Of a DNA stretch of 64,000 bases, positions 17,374 to 25,216 are shown piece after piece. Under the pieces are notes generated by a model. It was not told the origin of the DNA. It ran no database searches and saw nothing but the letters and a program-made list of their open reading frames with translations. A program made the position numbers and the translations under genes. Numbering within the stretch: the stretch's first letter is position 1; each line of letters begins with the position of its first letter. This DNA comes from Ravibacter arvi (GTDB lineage Bacteria; Bacteroidota; Bacteroidia; Cytophagales; Spirosomataceae), in assembly GCF_039540405.1 (NCBI RefSeq), contig NZ_BAABEY010000028.1, forward strand, positions 1-64,000. The letters run 5' to 3'.

Positions 17374-17512
17374 TCTCCGCTTAACATGCGGCCGCTTTTA
17401 CCGTTGAATAATCCATTTTGCCCGCTCAGCAAAATTTAGCCCCCAATCTTTGATACATTAGCTTTATTGTTGTTCATTTGCATCTCATTGTATGTTCAAA
17501 CTTTAGAAACAG

Positions 17513-18043
17513 ATGAAAAAATTATTCGCAATTTTCGTTATGGCTACAGCAGTTTTTGCTGGTACTAACGCCCACGCCCAATTTGAGAAAGGAGACAAAT
17601 TACTGAACGCTGGTGTTAACCTCGGCGGCACCTACGGTGGCGGCGGCGTCGGTTTAGGTGCTTCTTTTGAAGCAGGCGTTCATGACTTCATAAGCGTTGG
17701 TGCACAGCTGGACTGGGTATCCTGGAATTACGGTTGGACAGGTTACAAGTGGAAGTATAACTTCACTACTATCGCTGCGCGTGGTTCATACCACTTTGGA
17801 AAACACTTCCTGCAAATGGATAACCTCGACCTTTATGCCGGACCTGCTATTGGTTATCGTATTTCTAAGTACAAAGATCCTAGCGGTTACAGTGGCCCGT
17901 CGTATGTAAGCTCGTATGATAACGGCGTATTTTTTGGTGCTTTTGCCGGAGCACGCTACTATTTCAAAGAAAACCTGGGTGTTTTTGCTGAAGTTGGGTA
18001 CAATGCTTCTCCGCTGAAAGCAGGTATTACCTTGAAGTTCTAA
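17513..18043 (+). CDS. Small outer-membrane beta-barrel protein
   Basis: A 176-residue exported protein. It has a Sec signal (FAIFVMATAVFAGTNAHAQ) and then alternating Gly/aromatic strands (VNLGGTYGGGGVGLGASFE, ISVGAQLDWVSWNYGW, GSYHFGKHF). It ends in a final strand with a C-terminal Phe (ASPLKAGITLKF), the usual sign of Bam-dependent barrel insertion. It resembles the OmpA/OmpX-like outer-membrane beta-barrel families of Bacteroidota. The role is unknown. It is a single-gene unit closed by a strong terminator. Confidence 0.82.
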   Translation: MKKLFAIFVMATAVFAGTNAHAQFEKGDKLLNAGVNLGGTYGGGGVGLGASFEAGVHDFISVGAQLDWVSWNYGWTGYKWKYNFTTIAARGSYHFGKHFLQMDNLDLYAGPAIGYRISKYKDPSGYSGPSYVSSYDNGVFFGAFAGARYYFKENLGVFAEVGYNASPLKAGITLKF

Positions 18044-18062
18044 TTGAAAAAATATTATAAAG

Positions 18063-18092
18063 AAAAAGCCCCGGACATCCGGGGCTTTTTTT
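18063..18092 (+). terminator. Rho-independent terminator after the beta-barrel gene
   Basis: A 12-bp perfect stem (aaaaagccccgg / ccggggcttttt) with a four-base loop and a T run. It may also serve the sxtJ-like gene that converges from the other side. Confidence 0.9.
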
Positions 18093-18135
18093 ACGTCTTA
18101 GTAATTCCTGCGCTGAAAAGTTCAGCACCTATCTC

Positions 18136-18501
18136 TTACCAGACATTCTTCAAATCCTTCGCCACATACTGGTGATTCCGTTCGGTAAATGCCGATTTTG
18201 AAGGATCTTTTCTGAGTCCCAACAGGTTTTTCCCCCGACCGGTACGCGCCATCAGGGCTACCGGAAAAAGGACCAGGAAGAAAATAATCGAGAGCAAAAT
18301 GCGGCTGTTTACATAACCCAACCCTTCTGCAAGCTTGAACCAGCCTTTAACGATCAGATCGCCCAAAAAAGGAACAAACACACTGGCCAGCCCCACGAAT
18401 ACTCCTACATATAAAAGCCAATCCCGCTTAAAAATAAAATATAAAACCAGCATACCGGTCACAATGACCAGCTGCGCTTTCGACTTATCTTCCGACGCCA
18501 T
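18136..18501 (-). CDS. SxtJ-family membrane protein
   Basis: A 121-residue membrane protein with three or four hydrophobic segments (QLVIVTGMLVLYFIF, WLLYVGVFVGLASVFVPFLG, ILLSIIFFLVLFPVALMA) and a soluble basic C-terminus (GRKDPSKSAFTERNHQYV region). This is the pattern of the SxtJ family, named after a gene of unknown function in saxitoxin clusters and often found beside O-carbamoyltransferases. Here it is the last gene of a four-gene operon (carbamoyltransferase, SGNH hydrolase, DUF5989, SxtJ). It begins 10 nt after the DUF5989 stop, so the two are surely cotranscribed. Biochemical role unknown; I infer a membrane anchor or partner for the enzymes. Confidence 0.78.
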   Translation of the reverse strand: MASEDKSKAQLVIVTGMLVLYFIFKRDWLLYVGVFVGLASVFVPFLGDLIVKGWFKLAEGLGYVNSRILLSIIFFLVLFPVALMARTGRGKNLLGLRKDPSKSAFTERNHQYVAKDLKNVW

Positions 18502-18511
18502 ACGCTCTTCT

Positions 18512-18661
18512 CTAAAACAATGTATAAATAAACGGAGCTACCGCAGACCCGCCTCCGATAACGATCAGGATACCAATCAGTAGCAGCACGAGAATTACCG
18601 GCGCTAACCACCACTTCTTTCTTTCCTTGAGGAACGCGAACAAATCATTAAGAAAATCCAT
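18512..18661 (-). CDS. DUF5989-type small membrane protein (SxtK-like)
   Basis: A 49-residue gene that automated calling can easily miss. The product starts MDFLNDLFAFLKERKKWWLA, continues with one membrane helix (PVILVLLLIGILIVIGG), and ends in SAVAPFIYTLF. An amphipathic basic N-terminal segment plus a single helix fits DUF5989, a family found beside SxtJ. By size and position it matches SxtK, also of unknown function. It lies between the SGNH hydrolase and SxtJ genes, 51 and 10 nt apart. The tight spacing supports a real gene. The equivalence to SxtK is inferred from context, not from alignment. Confidence 0.8.
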   Translation of the reverse strand: MDFLNDLFAFLKERKKWWLAPVILVLLLIGILIVIGGGSAVAPFIYTLF

Positions 18662-18712
18662 AGTCAAATAAGCAGGTATTGTTTTGTACCGCGGGCTAGT
18701 CCCGTCGGCTTG

Positions 18713-19825
18713 TTACTTAATTATTTCATAAAGTTTATCGGCAATAACCGCATTAACAGCTGCACTGGCGTGCCCGTCGTTCTTCCCCACAATCCGCTCT
18801 TTTTCCGGTATAGCTGCGATTTCCTTTTTCAAAGTAATCACTTTCACCCCCTTTTCCTTTAAAAAATCCTCTACAGGACGGGTATAACCTTCACTCTTGT
18901 CGAGCTGGAACAGGAACGGCACAAATACAGCACAAACCGGGGCGCCCGTACTGTCGCCATAAGCCAGGATTTTTGAGAGGTCGCTGAAATGATTTTTCAA
19001 AACAGTGGAGTCCGAATAGGCCTTTTCCACGAACTGGTCAAAAGTACTGAACTGCGCATGCGGAAGCTGCCAGTAAATAAAATTGGGCAGGTAAAACCGC
19101 CTGACTACCTGCTCTGCAATACCTTTGACGTCGTCAAAGGGTTGTCCCCCCGTGATTTTGAGACCATTTGCCTGAGCAACCCGTTCAATATCATTCGGGA
19201 AATATTGCAGTACTATAACGTCGGGCTTCACCGGATATTCTGCCAGTCTTTTCGCTTCGTCGCCTGTGTCGGAGCCCGAAACTCCCAGGTTTCTAACCTC
19301 GTAACCCTCGCCCAACTTCTTTTCAAGCTGGTTAGAAAAGCGCTCGTCCACCGTTTTCAGCCCATGTCCCGCTGAAAAAGAATCGCCTATAACGAGTACC
19401 TGCTTCTTGCCCGGCGCAGGCTGCGGTTCCCGGTCACGGTACCCCAATGCATTCAGCGGCTTCCAGTATTTGCTCCACCAAATCTGGGAAGCTTTTGAAA
19501 GCACACCTTCATGACTTTGCGGGACAAACATAAAGATAACCTCGACAAAAATCAGGAACAGCGAAAGGGGGAACAACAGCGTCATCAGGTTGGAAACCCA
19601 GCCTCTTTTCGTGTTTTTCACCACGCCGTAGTAGAAGCACCGCAGCAGCTCCACAGCGACTAACACCCAGAAAACGGTCTTGCAAAGGCGTAAAAAAAGA
19701 CTGTCGCTCAGCGGATACTGGGGATACGACAGGGTAATCCCTACCCGATCCGGCAGAAATAATAAAACAAAAAAAGCGCCGAGAAGGCAAATCCTGAAAA
19801 TACTGCTAACCAGTTTTGACATCAT
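18713..19825 (-). CDS. Membrane-anchored SGNH/GDSL hydrolase
   Basis: A 370-residue protein. Residues 1-110 hold about three membrane segments (ICLLGAFFVLLFLPDRVG, VFWVLVAVELLRCFYYG, LMTLLFPLSLFLIFVEVIFMF). The rest is an SGNH hydrolase domain facing, I infer, the periplasm. Block I has the nucleophile Ser in VIGDSFSAGHGL, a Gly-containing block follows (NLGVSGSDTGD), and the Asn block is LQYFPNDIE. Near the C-terminus NDGHASAAVN supplies the D-x-x-H-like pair. The family removes or transfers O-acyl groups. It lies 36 nt after the carbamoyltransferase gene, suggesting action on the same small molecule or glycan. Confidence 0.85.
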   Translation of the reverse strand: MMSKLVSSIFRICLLGAFFVLLFLPDRVGITLSYPQYPLSDSLFLRLCKTVFWVLVAVELLRCFYYGVVKNTKRGWVSNLMTLLFPLSLFLIFVEVIFMFVPQSHEGVLSKASQIWWSKYWKPLNALGYRDREPQPAPGKKQVLVIGDSFSAGHGLKTVDERFSNQLEKKLGEGYEVRNLGVSGSDTGDEAKRLAEYPVKPDVIVLQYFPNDIERVAQANGLKITGGQPFDDVKGIAEQVVRRFYLPNFIYWQLPHAQFSTFDQFVEKAYSDSTVLKNHFSDLSKILAYGDSTGAPVCAVFVPFLFQLDKSEGYTRPVEDFLKEKGVKVITLKKEIAAIPEKERIVGKNDGHASAAVNAVIADKLYEIIK

Positions 19826-19861
19826 GGGTGTAGATACGTACCGGGTTCGTAGATTAACGAC

Positions 19862-21724
19862 TTAATCGAGCACAAACTCTTCCTGCCAATTATCGCGTTC
19901 GGTCCATTCGGGCTGCTCGGTCTTGCTGAACACATAATTACCGACCACCAGATAGTCCATTTCGGTGCGCATAAAGCATCGGTAGGCATCGTTAGGCGTA
20001 TGCACAATCGGCTCGCCGCGTACGTTGAAGCTGGTGTTTACCACAACGCCGTAACCCGTCAAATCTTTAAATGCGCTGATCAACTGGTGATATTTCGGAT
20101 TCGTCTCCTTATGTACGGTCTGAATCCTCGCAGAATAATCAATATGCGTGATAGAAGGCAGATCAGAACGCAGAAAATAGAGTTTTTCCCGTACATCTGC
20201 GGCATTGTAGCCTTCCGGTAAAGGATGCCGCCTTCTTTCGGCCACCGGGTGAACAAGCAGCATATAAGGAGAAATCCCGTCGTAATCGAAATATTCGCTT
20301 ACATCTTCCGCGAGCACCGAAGGCGCAAACGGCCTGAATGACTCCCGGTATTTGATTTTCAGGTTGAGCTTTTTCTGCATCTCCGCATTGCGCGGGTCAC
20401 CCAGGATACTCCGGCCCCCCAGGGCGCGCGGACCGAACTCCATTCTTCCCTGCACCCAGCCTACCACATTGCCTTCCGCCAGAATCTTGGCCACGTCTTC
20501 CGACAATTTTCCGAAGTCCTCGTAGTGGGTATAGACCGCCTTGTATTTTTTAGCGGTGAGTTTCACATCGAGATCTGAAAAAACCGGCCCCAGATATGAC
20601 CCTTGCATGGCATCCGGCTTCCAGTCAACAATCCTTTCCTTTCCAAAATAAATATGGTAACCGGCGAGAGCAGCGCCCAGCGCCCCGCCGGCATCACCCG
20701 CGGCCGGCTGAATATAAACCTCATCAAATACTCCTGACTTCTGCAATTTGCCGTTTGATACGCAGTTAAGCGCAACGCCTCCGGCAAGGCACAAATAATC
20801 GGCACCGGTCAACCGCTTGGCTTCTTTCGCCATCAGGACCATCGATTCTTCGGTAACACGCTGAATGGCCAGGCCGAGGTTACAGTGCACGGCGTCGAGG
20901 CTGTCCTCGGGATTCCTCTTTTTAAACCCGAAGAGGGCTTCCCATTTCTCTTCATTGACCATCTTCAGCCCGGTCGCATAGTCAAAATAATCCTGGTTCA
21001 GCCAGACGGAACCATCTTCCTTCAGCTCTATCAGGTCTTTCTTGATAATTTCGACATAGCGCTGCACGTCTGCAGACCCCGGATCACCGTAAGGCGCAAG
21101 TCCCATCAGCTTATATTCACCGGAGTTCACACGGAAGCCCAGGAAATAAGTAAATGCTGAATAAAGCAGCCCGAGGGAGTGCGGAAAGCGGAGCTCTTTC
21201 AGGATCGTAATATCTTTTCCTTCGCCGAGGCAAATGGAAGCAGTAGCCCATTCGCCCACACCGTCAACCGTCAGGATGGCTGCTTTCTCAAAAGGCGAAG
21301 GATAATAGGCACTGGCCGCATGAGACAAGTGATGTTCCGGGAAAAGCATTTGCACCGGCTTCTTTTTGTCATATCCCAACTTGACCAGTTCTTCGTTGAT
21401 CATCCTTTTGAGAAACATCTTCTCCTTGATCCAAACCGGCATGGAGGTAATAAACGACTTCAGTCCCCTGGGAGCGAAGGCATAATAAGTCTCCAGAAGG
21501 CGCTCGAATTTCAGGAGGGGCTTATCGTAGAAGACAATTGCATCAAGCTGATTCAGAGTTGTACCGGCATATTCCAGGCAAAATGCAACGGCATTGGACG
21601 GGAAACCCGGATCGTGTTTCTTACGTGTGAATCTTTCTTCCTGCGCTGCCGCCACAATGACGCCATTTTCGATAATGGCCGCTGCTGAGTCGTGGTAAAA
21701 CGCTGAAATACCAAGAATTATCAT
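19862..21724 (-). CDS. O-carbamoyltransferase (NodU/TobZ/SxtI family)
   Basis: A 620-residue enzyme of the NodU/CmcH/TobZ family, which moves the carbamoyl group of carbamoyl phosphate, through a carbamoyl-adenylate, onto a hydroxyl group. The N-terminal Kae1-like half opens with LGISAFYHDSAAAII and contains HHLSHAASAYYPS, both conserved. The C-terminal carbamoyltransferase half has GRMEFGPRALGGRSIL and VVNTSFNVRGEPIV. I use the ATG at 21724; the codon before it is TTG. It is the first gene of the operon with SGNH hydrolase, DUF5989 and SxtJ. Nodulation, antibiotic and toxin modification are known roles of relatives. The acceptor here is unknown, and no biosynthetic genes are adjacent. Confidence 0.9.
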   Translation of the reverse strand: MIILGISAFYHDSAAAIIENGVIVAAAQEERFTRKKHDPGFPSNAVAFCLEYAGTTLNQLDAIVFYDKPLLKFERLLETYYAFAPRGLKSFITSMPVWIKEKMFLKRMINEELVKLGYDKKKPVQMLFPEHHLSHAASAYYPSPFEKAAILTVDGVGEWATASICLGEGKDITILKELRFPHSLGLLYSAFTYFLGFRVNSGEYKLMGLAPYGDPGSADVQRYVEIIKKDLIELKEDGSVWLNQDYFDYATGLKMVNEEKWEALFGFKKRNPEDSLDAVHCNLGLAIQRVTEESMVLMAKEAKRLTGADYLCLAGGVALNCVSNGKLQKSGVFDEVYIQPAAGDAGGALGAALAGYHIYFGKERIVDWKPDAMQGSYLGPVFSDLDVKLTAKKYKAVYTHYEDFGKLSEDVAKILAEGNVVGWVQGRMEFGPRALGGRSILGDPRNAEMQKKLNLKIKYRESFRPFAPSVLAEDVSEYFDYDGISPYMLLVHPVAERRRHPLPEGYNAADVREKLYFLRSDLPSITHIDYSARIQTVHKETNPKYHQLISAFKDLTGYGVVVNTSFNVRGEPIVHTPNDAYRCFMRTEMDYLVVGNYVFSKTEQPEWTERDNWQEEFVLD

Positions 21725-21753
21725 CAAAAAAAAATTTCATTTCAAACCGCGTA

Positions 21754-21761
21754 CAAAAGTA
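21754..21761 (-). promoter_or_regulatory. Predicted -7 element for the carbamoyltransferase operon
   Basis: The minus strand reads TACTTTTG, a full TAnnTTTG match, about 30 nt ahead of the carbamoyltransferase start. The leader would be very short. No TTG is obvious at the -33 distance. Confidence 0.45.
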
Positions 21762-21897
21762 ATATTTCTACCGAGGTTTTTTGAAAATAAAAGCATCCGC
21801 CGATCATTTTTTGCCCCCGCCAGTAGTTGGACACAGGCGTACAACCCCATTTCCCGGCCGGGATGGAATGACCTGTCACCCGATTTATCCGATTACA

Positions 21898-22011
21898 AAT
21901 GATTAACAACCAGCTAAATACTTTCCTTTTTCGAAATTCGAATCAGTTCCAAAAAAGGAGGACGTTGTGTGTTGTTCCATAAAGGCCGTCCGTGACTTAC
22001 GGATGGTCTTT
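21898..22011 (+). other. Intergenic stretch with a short ORF and hairpin
   Basis: Between the carbamoyltransferase and pterin dehydratase genes, a 27-codon plus-strand ORF begins near 21898 (MINNQLNTFLFRN...) and ends just as a hairpin starts. The hairpin arms are 21981-21993 and about 21999-22011 with G·U pairs, followed by a T-rich run. This could be a bidirectional terminator or a small transcript. I have no homology for the peptide. The rest of 21725-22033 shows nothing clear. Confidence 0.3.
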
Positions 22012-22033
22012 ATTTTTCTATTTACGGCTGTTG

Positions 22034-22288
22034 CTAGTGGTTTGTCCTTTCACGGCGCGCCCAGATTTCATCGATCCGTTCAGCCAGATCGCGGTCTTTC
22101 TGGGTAACGACGTGGCCGGCACTGTGGGTGGTCAACTTAATCGTGACTTCATTATACGTATTTGACCACCACGGGTGGTGATCCAACTTTTCCGCCAGAA
22201 ATGCCACCTCCGTCATAAAAACGAACGCCTCCTTAAAGTCATTGAACTTAAACCGGCGCACCAGATGCTGTTCTTCTTCTTTCCACAT
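22034..22288 (-). CDS. 4a-hydroxytetrahydrobiopterin dehydratase
   Basis: An 84-residue pterin-4a-carbinolamine dehydratase (PCD/PhhB/DCoH fold). The active-site block EKLDHHPWWSNTYNEVTIKL is present, followed by the usual LTTHSAGHVVTQKDRDLAERID. It regenerates quinonoid dihydrobiopterin after aromatic amino-acid hydroxylase turnover. In bacteria it can also serve molybdopterin-related steps. No hydroxylase gene is in the window. The length is slightly short at the N-terminus compared with the 100-residue class, but the catalytic part is whole. Confidence 0.9.
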   Translation of the reverse strand: MWKEEEQHLVRRFKFNDFKEAFVFMTEVAFLAEKLDHHPWWSNTYNEVTIKLTTHSAGHVVTQKDRDLAERIDEIWARRERTNH

Positions 22289-22486
22289 ACGATCTTCTTT
22301 TTTAATTGAAATTTACCAAAATTAAAACTTAATCAACAGTAACCTCTTTAAAACAAGGCATCAGCGCGGGATAAAAAGGGTACGCGGCGACGGTTTCAAA
22401 CCGCTCATGTTTCGCCGTCGCAGAACGGCACCGGGAGACCTGCTAAACTTTTTACCGCTAACACGCTTGTATATAATAAGTTTTTC

Positions 22487-22494
22487 TAAATTTG
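22487..22494 (+). promoter_or_regulatory. Predicted -7 element for the TPR protein gene
   Basis: TAAATTTG matches TAnnTTTG, with TTG at 22467-22469, 17 nt upstream. The ATG at 22528 would follow a leader of about 25 nt. Confidence 0.55.
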
Positions 22495-22527
22495 CAGTCC
22501 GAAATTAGAACGATAGTGTAGCAACCT

Positions 22528-23229
22528 ATGTGTGCCAAAAAATCAACAGATACTCATTTGGAGTTTTTGGAAAGCTCTGAAGGCTTGGCCAACGAACTGG
22601 ACAAAGCTCAGAATTTCTTTCAAAGCAACAACAAACTGTTCCTCATCATCGGTGGTGTGCTGCTTGCCGGACTGCTGGGGTTTGTTGGGTATCGTTATTA
22701 CCAGGACGGTAGGGAAGCTGACGCTCAAAAAGCCCTTTATAAAGCCGTTTACGACTTTGAAAGCGACTCTCTTAGCCTTGCTTTAAAAGGAAAAGGCGGT
22801 AATGAAGGCCTCCTGAGCATCGCCGATAATTATAGCGGAACGGATGCCGGCAACCTGGCCAGTTTCTATGCGGGAGTTGCACTTCTTAAAGATGGAAAAT
22901 TTGACGACGCTATTCAGCGGCTCAAGTCATTCGGCTCTTCAGACCTGCTTCTGCAGGGTCGTGCCTACGCATTGATCGGCGATGCGTACATGGAAAAAAA
23001 CAATGCTAAAGAAGCCATTGATTATTACAAGCGGGCTTCCGACTATAAGGCAAATGCATTTTTTACCCCCAGCTATCTTTTGAAGCTCGGGCTTGCTTAC
23101 GAAAAAAACAGCCAGCCGAAAGATGCGGCTTCGACCTATAAACGTATTATCGACGACTTCCCCATGTCGAGCGAGGTGATGAACGCCAAGAAGTACCTGG
23201 GCGTAGTCGAAGGCCAAGTCGGTGAGTAG
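22528..23229 (+). CDS. Membrane-anchored TPR protein (YfgM-like)
   Basis: A 233-residue protein. A cytoplasmic N-terminus of about 35 residues is followed by one membrane helix (LFLIIGGVLLAGLLGFVGYRY) and a periplasmic domain of TPR-type helical repeats (ASFYAGVALLKDGKFDDAIQ, ALIGDAYMEKNNAKEAIDYY, LKLGLAYEKNSQPKDAASTY). This topology is like YfgM of Gammaproteobacteria, a SecYEG- and chaperone-associated protein. Function in Bacteroidota is unproven. A terminator separates it from ribH, so it is probably transcribed alone from its own promoter. Confidence 0.78.
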   Translation: MCAKKSTDTHLEFLESSEGLANELDKAQNFFQSNNKLFLIIGGVLLAGLLGFVGYRYYQDGREADAQKALYKAVYDFESDSLSLALKGKGGNEGLLSIADNYSGTDAGNLASFYAGVALLKDGKFDDAIQRLKSFGSSDLLLQGRAYALIGDAYMEKNNAKEAIDYYKRASDYKANAFFTPSYLLKLGLAYEKNSQPKDAASTYKRIIDDFPMSSEVMNAKKYLGVVEGQVGE

Positions 23230-23252
23230 AAAAACTTACAGCCATTCCGGAG

Positions 23253-23287
23253 AGGATAAAGCCGACAAGGTTTTATCCTTTTTTTAT
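23253..23287 (+). terminator. Rho-independent terminator between the TPR gene and ribH
   Basis: Arms aggataaa and tttatcct flank a short loop, followed by a run of T. The structure ends 20 nt before the ribH start, so ribH needs its own promoter or depends on read-through. Confidence 0.75.
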
Positions 23288-23307
23288 TTGAAGTAAAAAT
23301 AACTGAT

Positions 23308-23811
23308 ATGTCGAGTTCCGATAAAAATCTCAGCACTTTTAGTACCGAAGGGCTGGAAGACGTTTCCTCCCTGAAGTTTGCCATTGTGGTGGCAGAATGG
23401 AATACGGAAGTTACTGAAGCCCTCTTCGAAGGCGCCTGGCAAACGCTCATCAAGCATGGCGTCCGCGAAGAGAATATCTTCCGCGGAAATGTGCCCGGCA
23501 GCTATGAGCTCACGCTCGCTTCACAATGGTTTGCCGAAAGAGAAGACATCGCCTCGGTAATTGCGCTTGGCGCCGTCGTCAAAGGAGAAACACTTCATAA
23601 TGAATACATTAATCACTCCGTTGCGCAGGGGCTGACCAACGTTTCATTGAAATACAACAAGCCCGTTATATTCGGCGTGCTGACCCCCAATAATATGGAA
23701 CAGGCACTGGACCGGGCAGGCGGCAAGCATGGAAATAAAGGCGACGAAGCCGCCATTACTGCTCTTAAAATGGTCTCGCTGAAACAGCGGCTCAATCTTA
23801 ACCAACAATAA
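23308..23811 (+). CDS. ribH: 6,7-dimethyl-8-ribityllumazine synthase
   Basis: A 167-residue lumazine synthase, penultimate enzyme of riboflavin biosynthesis, joining 5-amino-6-ribitylaminouracil and dihydroxybutanone phosphate. Family motifs are in order: FAIVVAEWNTEVTEALFEGA, the phosphate-binding VPGSYELTLASQW, VIALGAVVKGETLHNEYI with the catalytic His region, and VIFGVLTPNNMEQALDR. The N-terminus has about 20 extra residues compared with the shortest family members, common in Bacteroidota. No other rib gene is adjacent. It is followed after 19 nt by an aspartate kinase gene. Confidence 0.95.
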   Translation: MSSSDKNLSTFSTEGLEDVSSLKFAIVVAEWNTEVTEALFEGAWQTLIKHGVREENIFRGNVPGSYELTLASQWFAEREDIASVIALGAVVKGETLHNEYINHSVAQGLTNVSLKYNKPVIFGVLTPNNMEQALDRAGGKHGNKGDEAAITALKMVSLKQRLNLNQQ

Positions 23812-23830
23812 AAAGAATACCTTTTAGTAT

Positions 23831-25171
23831 ATGCAAGTCTGGAAATTTGGAGGCACGTCCGTAGGGAAGCCCGAGCGCATGAAATCTATTCACCGGCTGG
23901 TAGTATCAGATCCAGGCCGTAAAATAATCGTCCTGTCTGCGCTATCCGGCTCCACCAACGCACTGCTCAGCATCGGTGAGTCAGCCTATGCAAATGATGT
24001 TGCCGCAATTGATCAAAAGATCGCTGAGCTCAGGGCGCACTACGATGCCTTCGTAGCAGAGCTTTACAGCACAGAAGACGGCCTGGCGGCTGGGAAGGAA
24101 ATCGTTGCGTCCGAATTTTCCCATATTGCTTCATTGACGGGCATCAGGCCCTACACGTCGAAGCAGGACAAGGAGCTTGTCGCTGAGGGCGAGATCTTAA
24201 GCACCCAGCTTTTTGCCGCTTACCTGGCCGAACAGAAAGAGAGCTCCGTGCTCATTTCCGCTCTTGATTTCATGCATATCGATGCAGATGCAGAGCCGGA
24301 AAGTAAGCTGATCGAGACCAAGCTCGATGCCATTCTTGCTCAATACACCGACAAACAAATTATTGTTACCCAAGGATTTATTTGCCGGAACCCGAGAAAT
24401 GAGATCGACAACCTGAAAAGGGGCGGGTCCGACTATACGGCATCGCTTATCGGCGGTGCGATCCGGGCGGAAGAGATCCAGATCTGGACAGATATTGACG
24501 GTATGCACAATAACGATCCGAGAATCGTGAAGCGGACATTCCCGGTCCGGGAGCTGAGCTTCGAAGAGGCTGCAGAACTGGCATATTTCGGCGCCAAAAT
24601 TCTCCACCCCAGCACGATCACGCCTGCAAAAATCAGGAATGTGCCGGTGAGGCTGAAAAATACCATGCAACCGGAAGCTCCGGGAACCCTGATTTCCACC
24701 CGGACCTCGGGTGAGCAGGACGTGAAAGCAATTGCCGCCAAAGACAATATCACGGCTATCTACATCCATTCTACCAGGATGCTGAATGCATACGGTTTTC
24801 TGAGGAGGGTTTTCGGCATTTTTGAAAACTACAAAACTCCGGTAGATATGATCACGACTTCGGAAGTTTCTGTGTCGGTGACCATCGACAACCCGGCTCA
24901 CCTGGAAGCGATTTCGGCAGAACTCCGTGAATTTGCCGACCTCGAAGAAAATGACCGCGACCAGACCATCATTTGTATCGTGGGGAACTTCAGCGCCGAT
25001 AAAGCCGGTATTGCCTGGAAAGTGCTCGATTCCGTGAAACACATCCCGATCAGGATGATTTCCTATGGGGCCTCAGAGCACAACCTGTCGCTCCTGGTGC
25101 ATACCTCCTATAAGGAAGAGGCGCTGAACGCATTGAACGAAAGCCTGTTTTTCCAGAATACTCCCGCTTAG
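23831..25171 (+). CDS. lysC: Aspartate kinase
   Basis: A 446-residue monofunctional aspartokinase that phosphorylates aspartate at the start of the lysine, threonine, methionine and diaminopimelate pathways. The kinase domain (about 1-285) begins with KFGGTSVGKPERM and includes FICRNPRNEIDNLKRGGSDYT and IWTDIDGMHNNDPRIV. Two ACT domains fill the C-terminus (about 300-446; VDMITTSEVSVSVTID and IPIRMISYGASEHNLSLLV), so feedback control is expected. The end-product that binds cannot be read from sequence. It lies after ribH and before serS on the same strand. Confidence 0.93.
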   Translation: MQVWKFGGTSVGKPERMKSIHRLVVSDPGRKIIVLSALSGSTNALLSIGESAYANDVAAIDQKIAELRAHYDAFVAELYSTEDGLAAGKEIVASEFSHIASLTGIRPYTSKQDKELVAEGEILSTQLFAAYLAEQKESSVLISALDFMHIDADAEPESKLIETKLDAILAQYTDKQIIVTQGFICRNPRNEIDNLKRGGSDYTASLIGGAIRAEEIQIWTDIDGMHNNDPRIVKRTFPVRELSFEEAAELAYFGAKILHPSTITPAKIRNVPVRLKNTMQPEAPGTLISTRTSGEQDVKAIAAKDNITAIYIHSTRMLNAYGFLRRVFGIFENYKTPVDMITTSEVSVSVTIDNPAHLEAISAELREFADLEENDRDQTIICIVGNFSADKAGIAWKVLDSVKHIPIRMISYGASEHNLSLLVHTSYKEEALNALNESLFFQNTPA

Positions 25172-25216
25172 CAAACCCATAGCGGGCTTACCAAGACAAC
25201 ACCAACGTAAAGGACC

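Noticed and set aside
24197..25042. Minus-strand ORF of 281 codons antisense to the aspartate kinase
   Set aside because: It is a shadow of lysC, has no domain and a biased composition.
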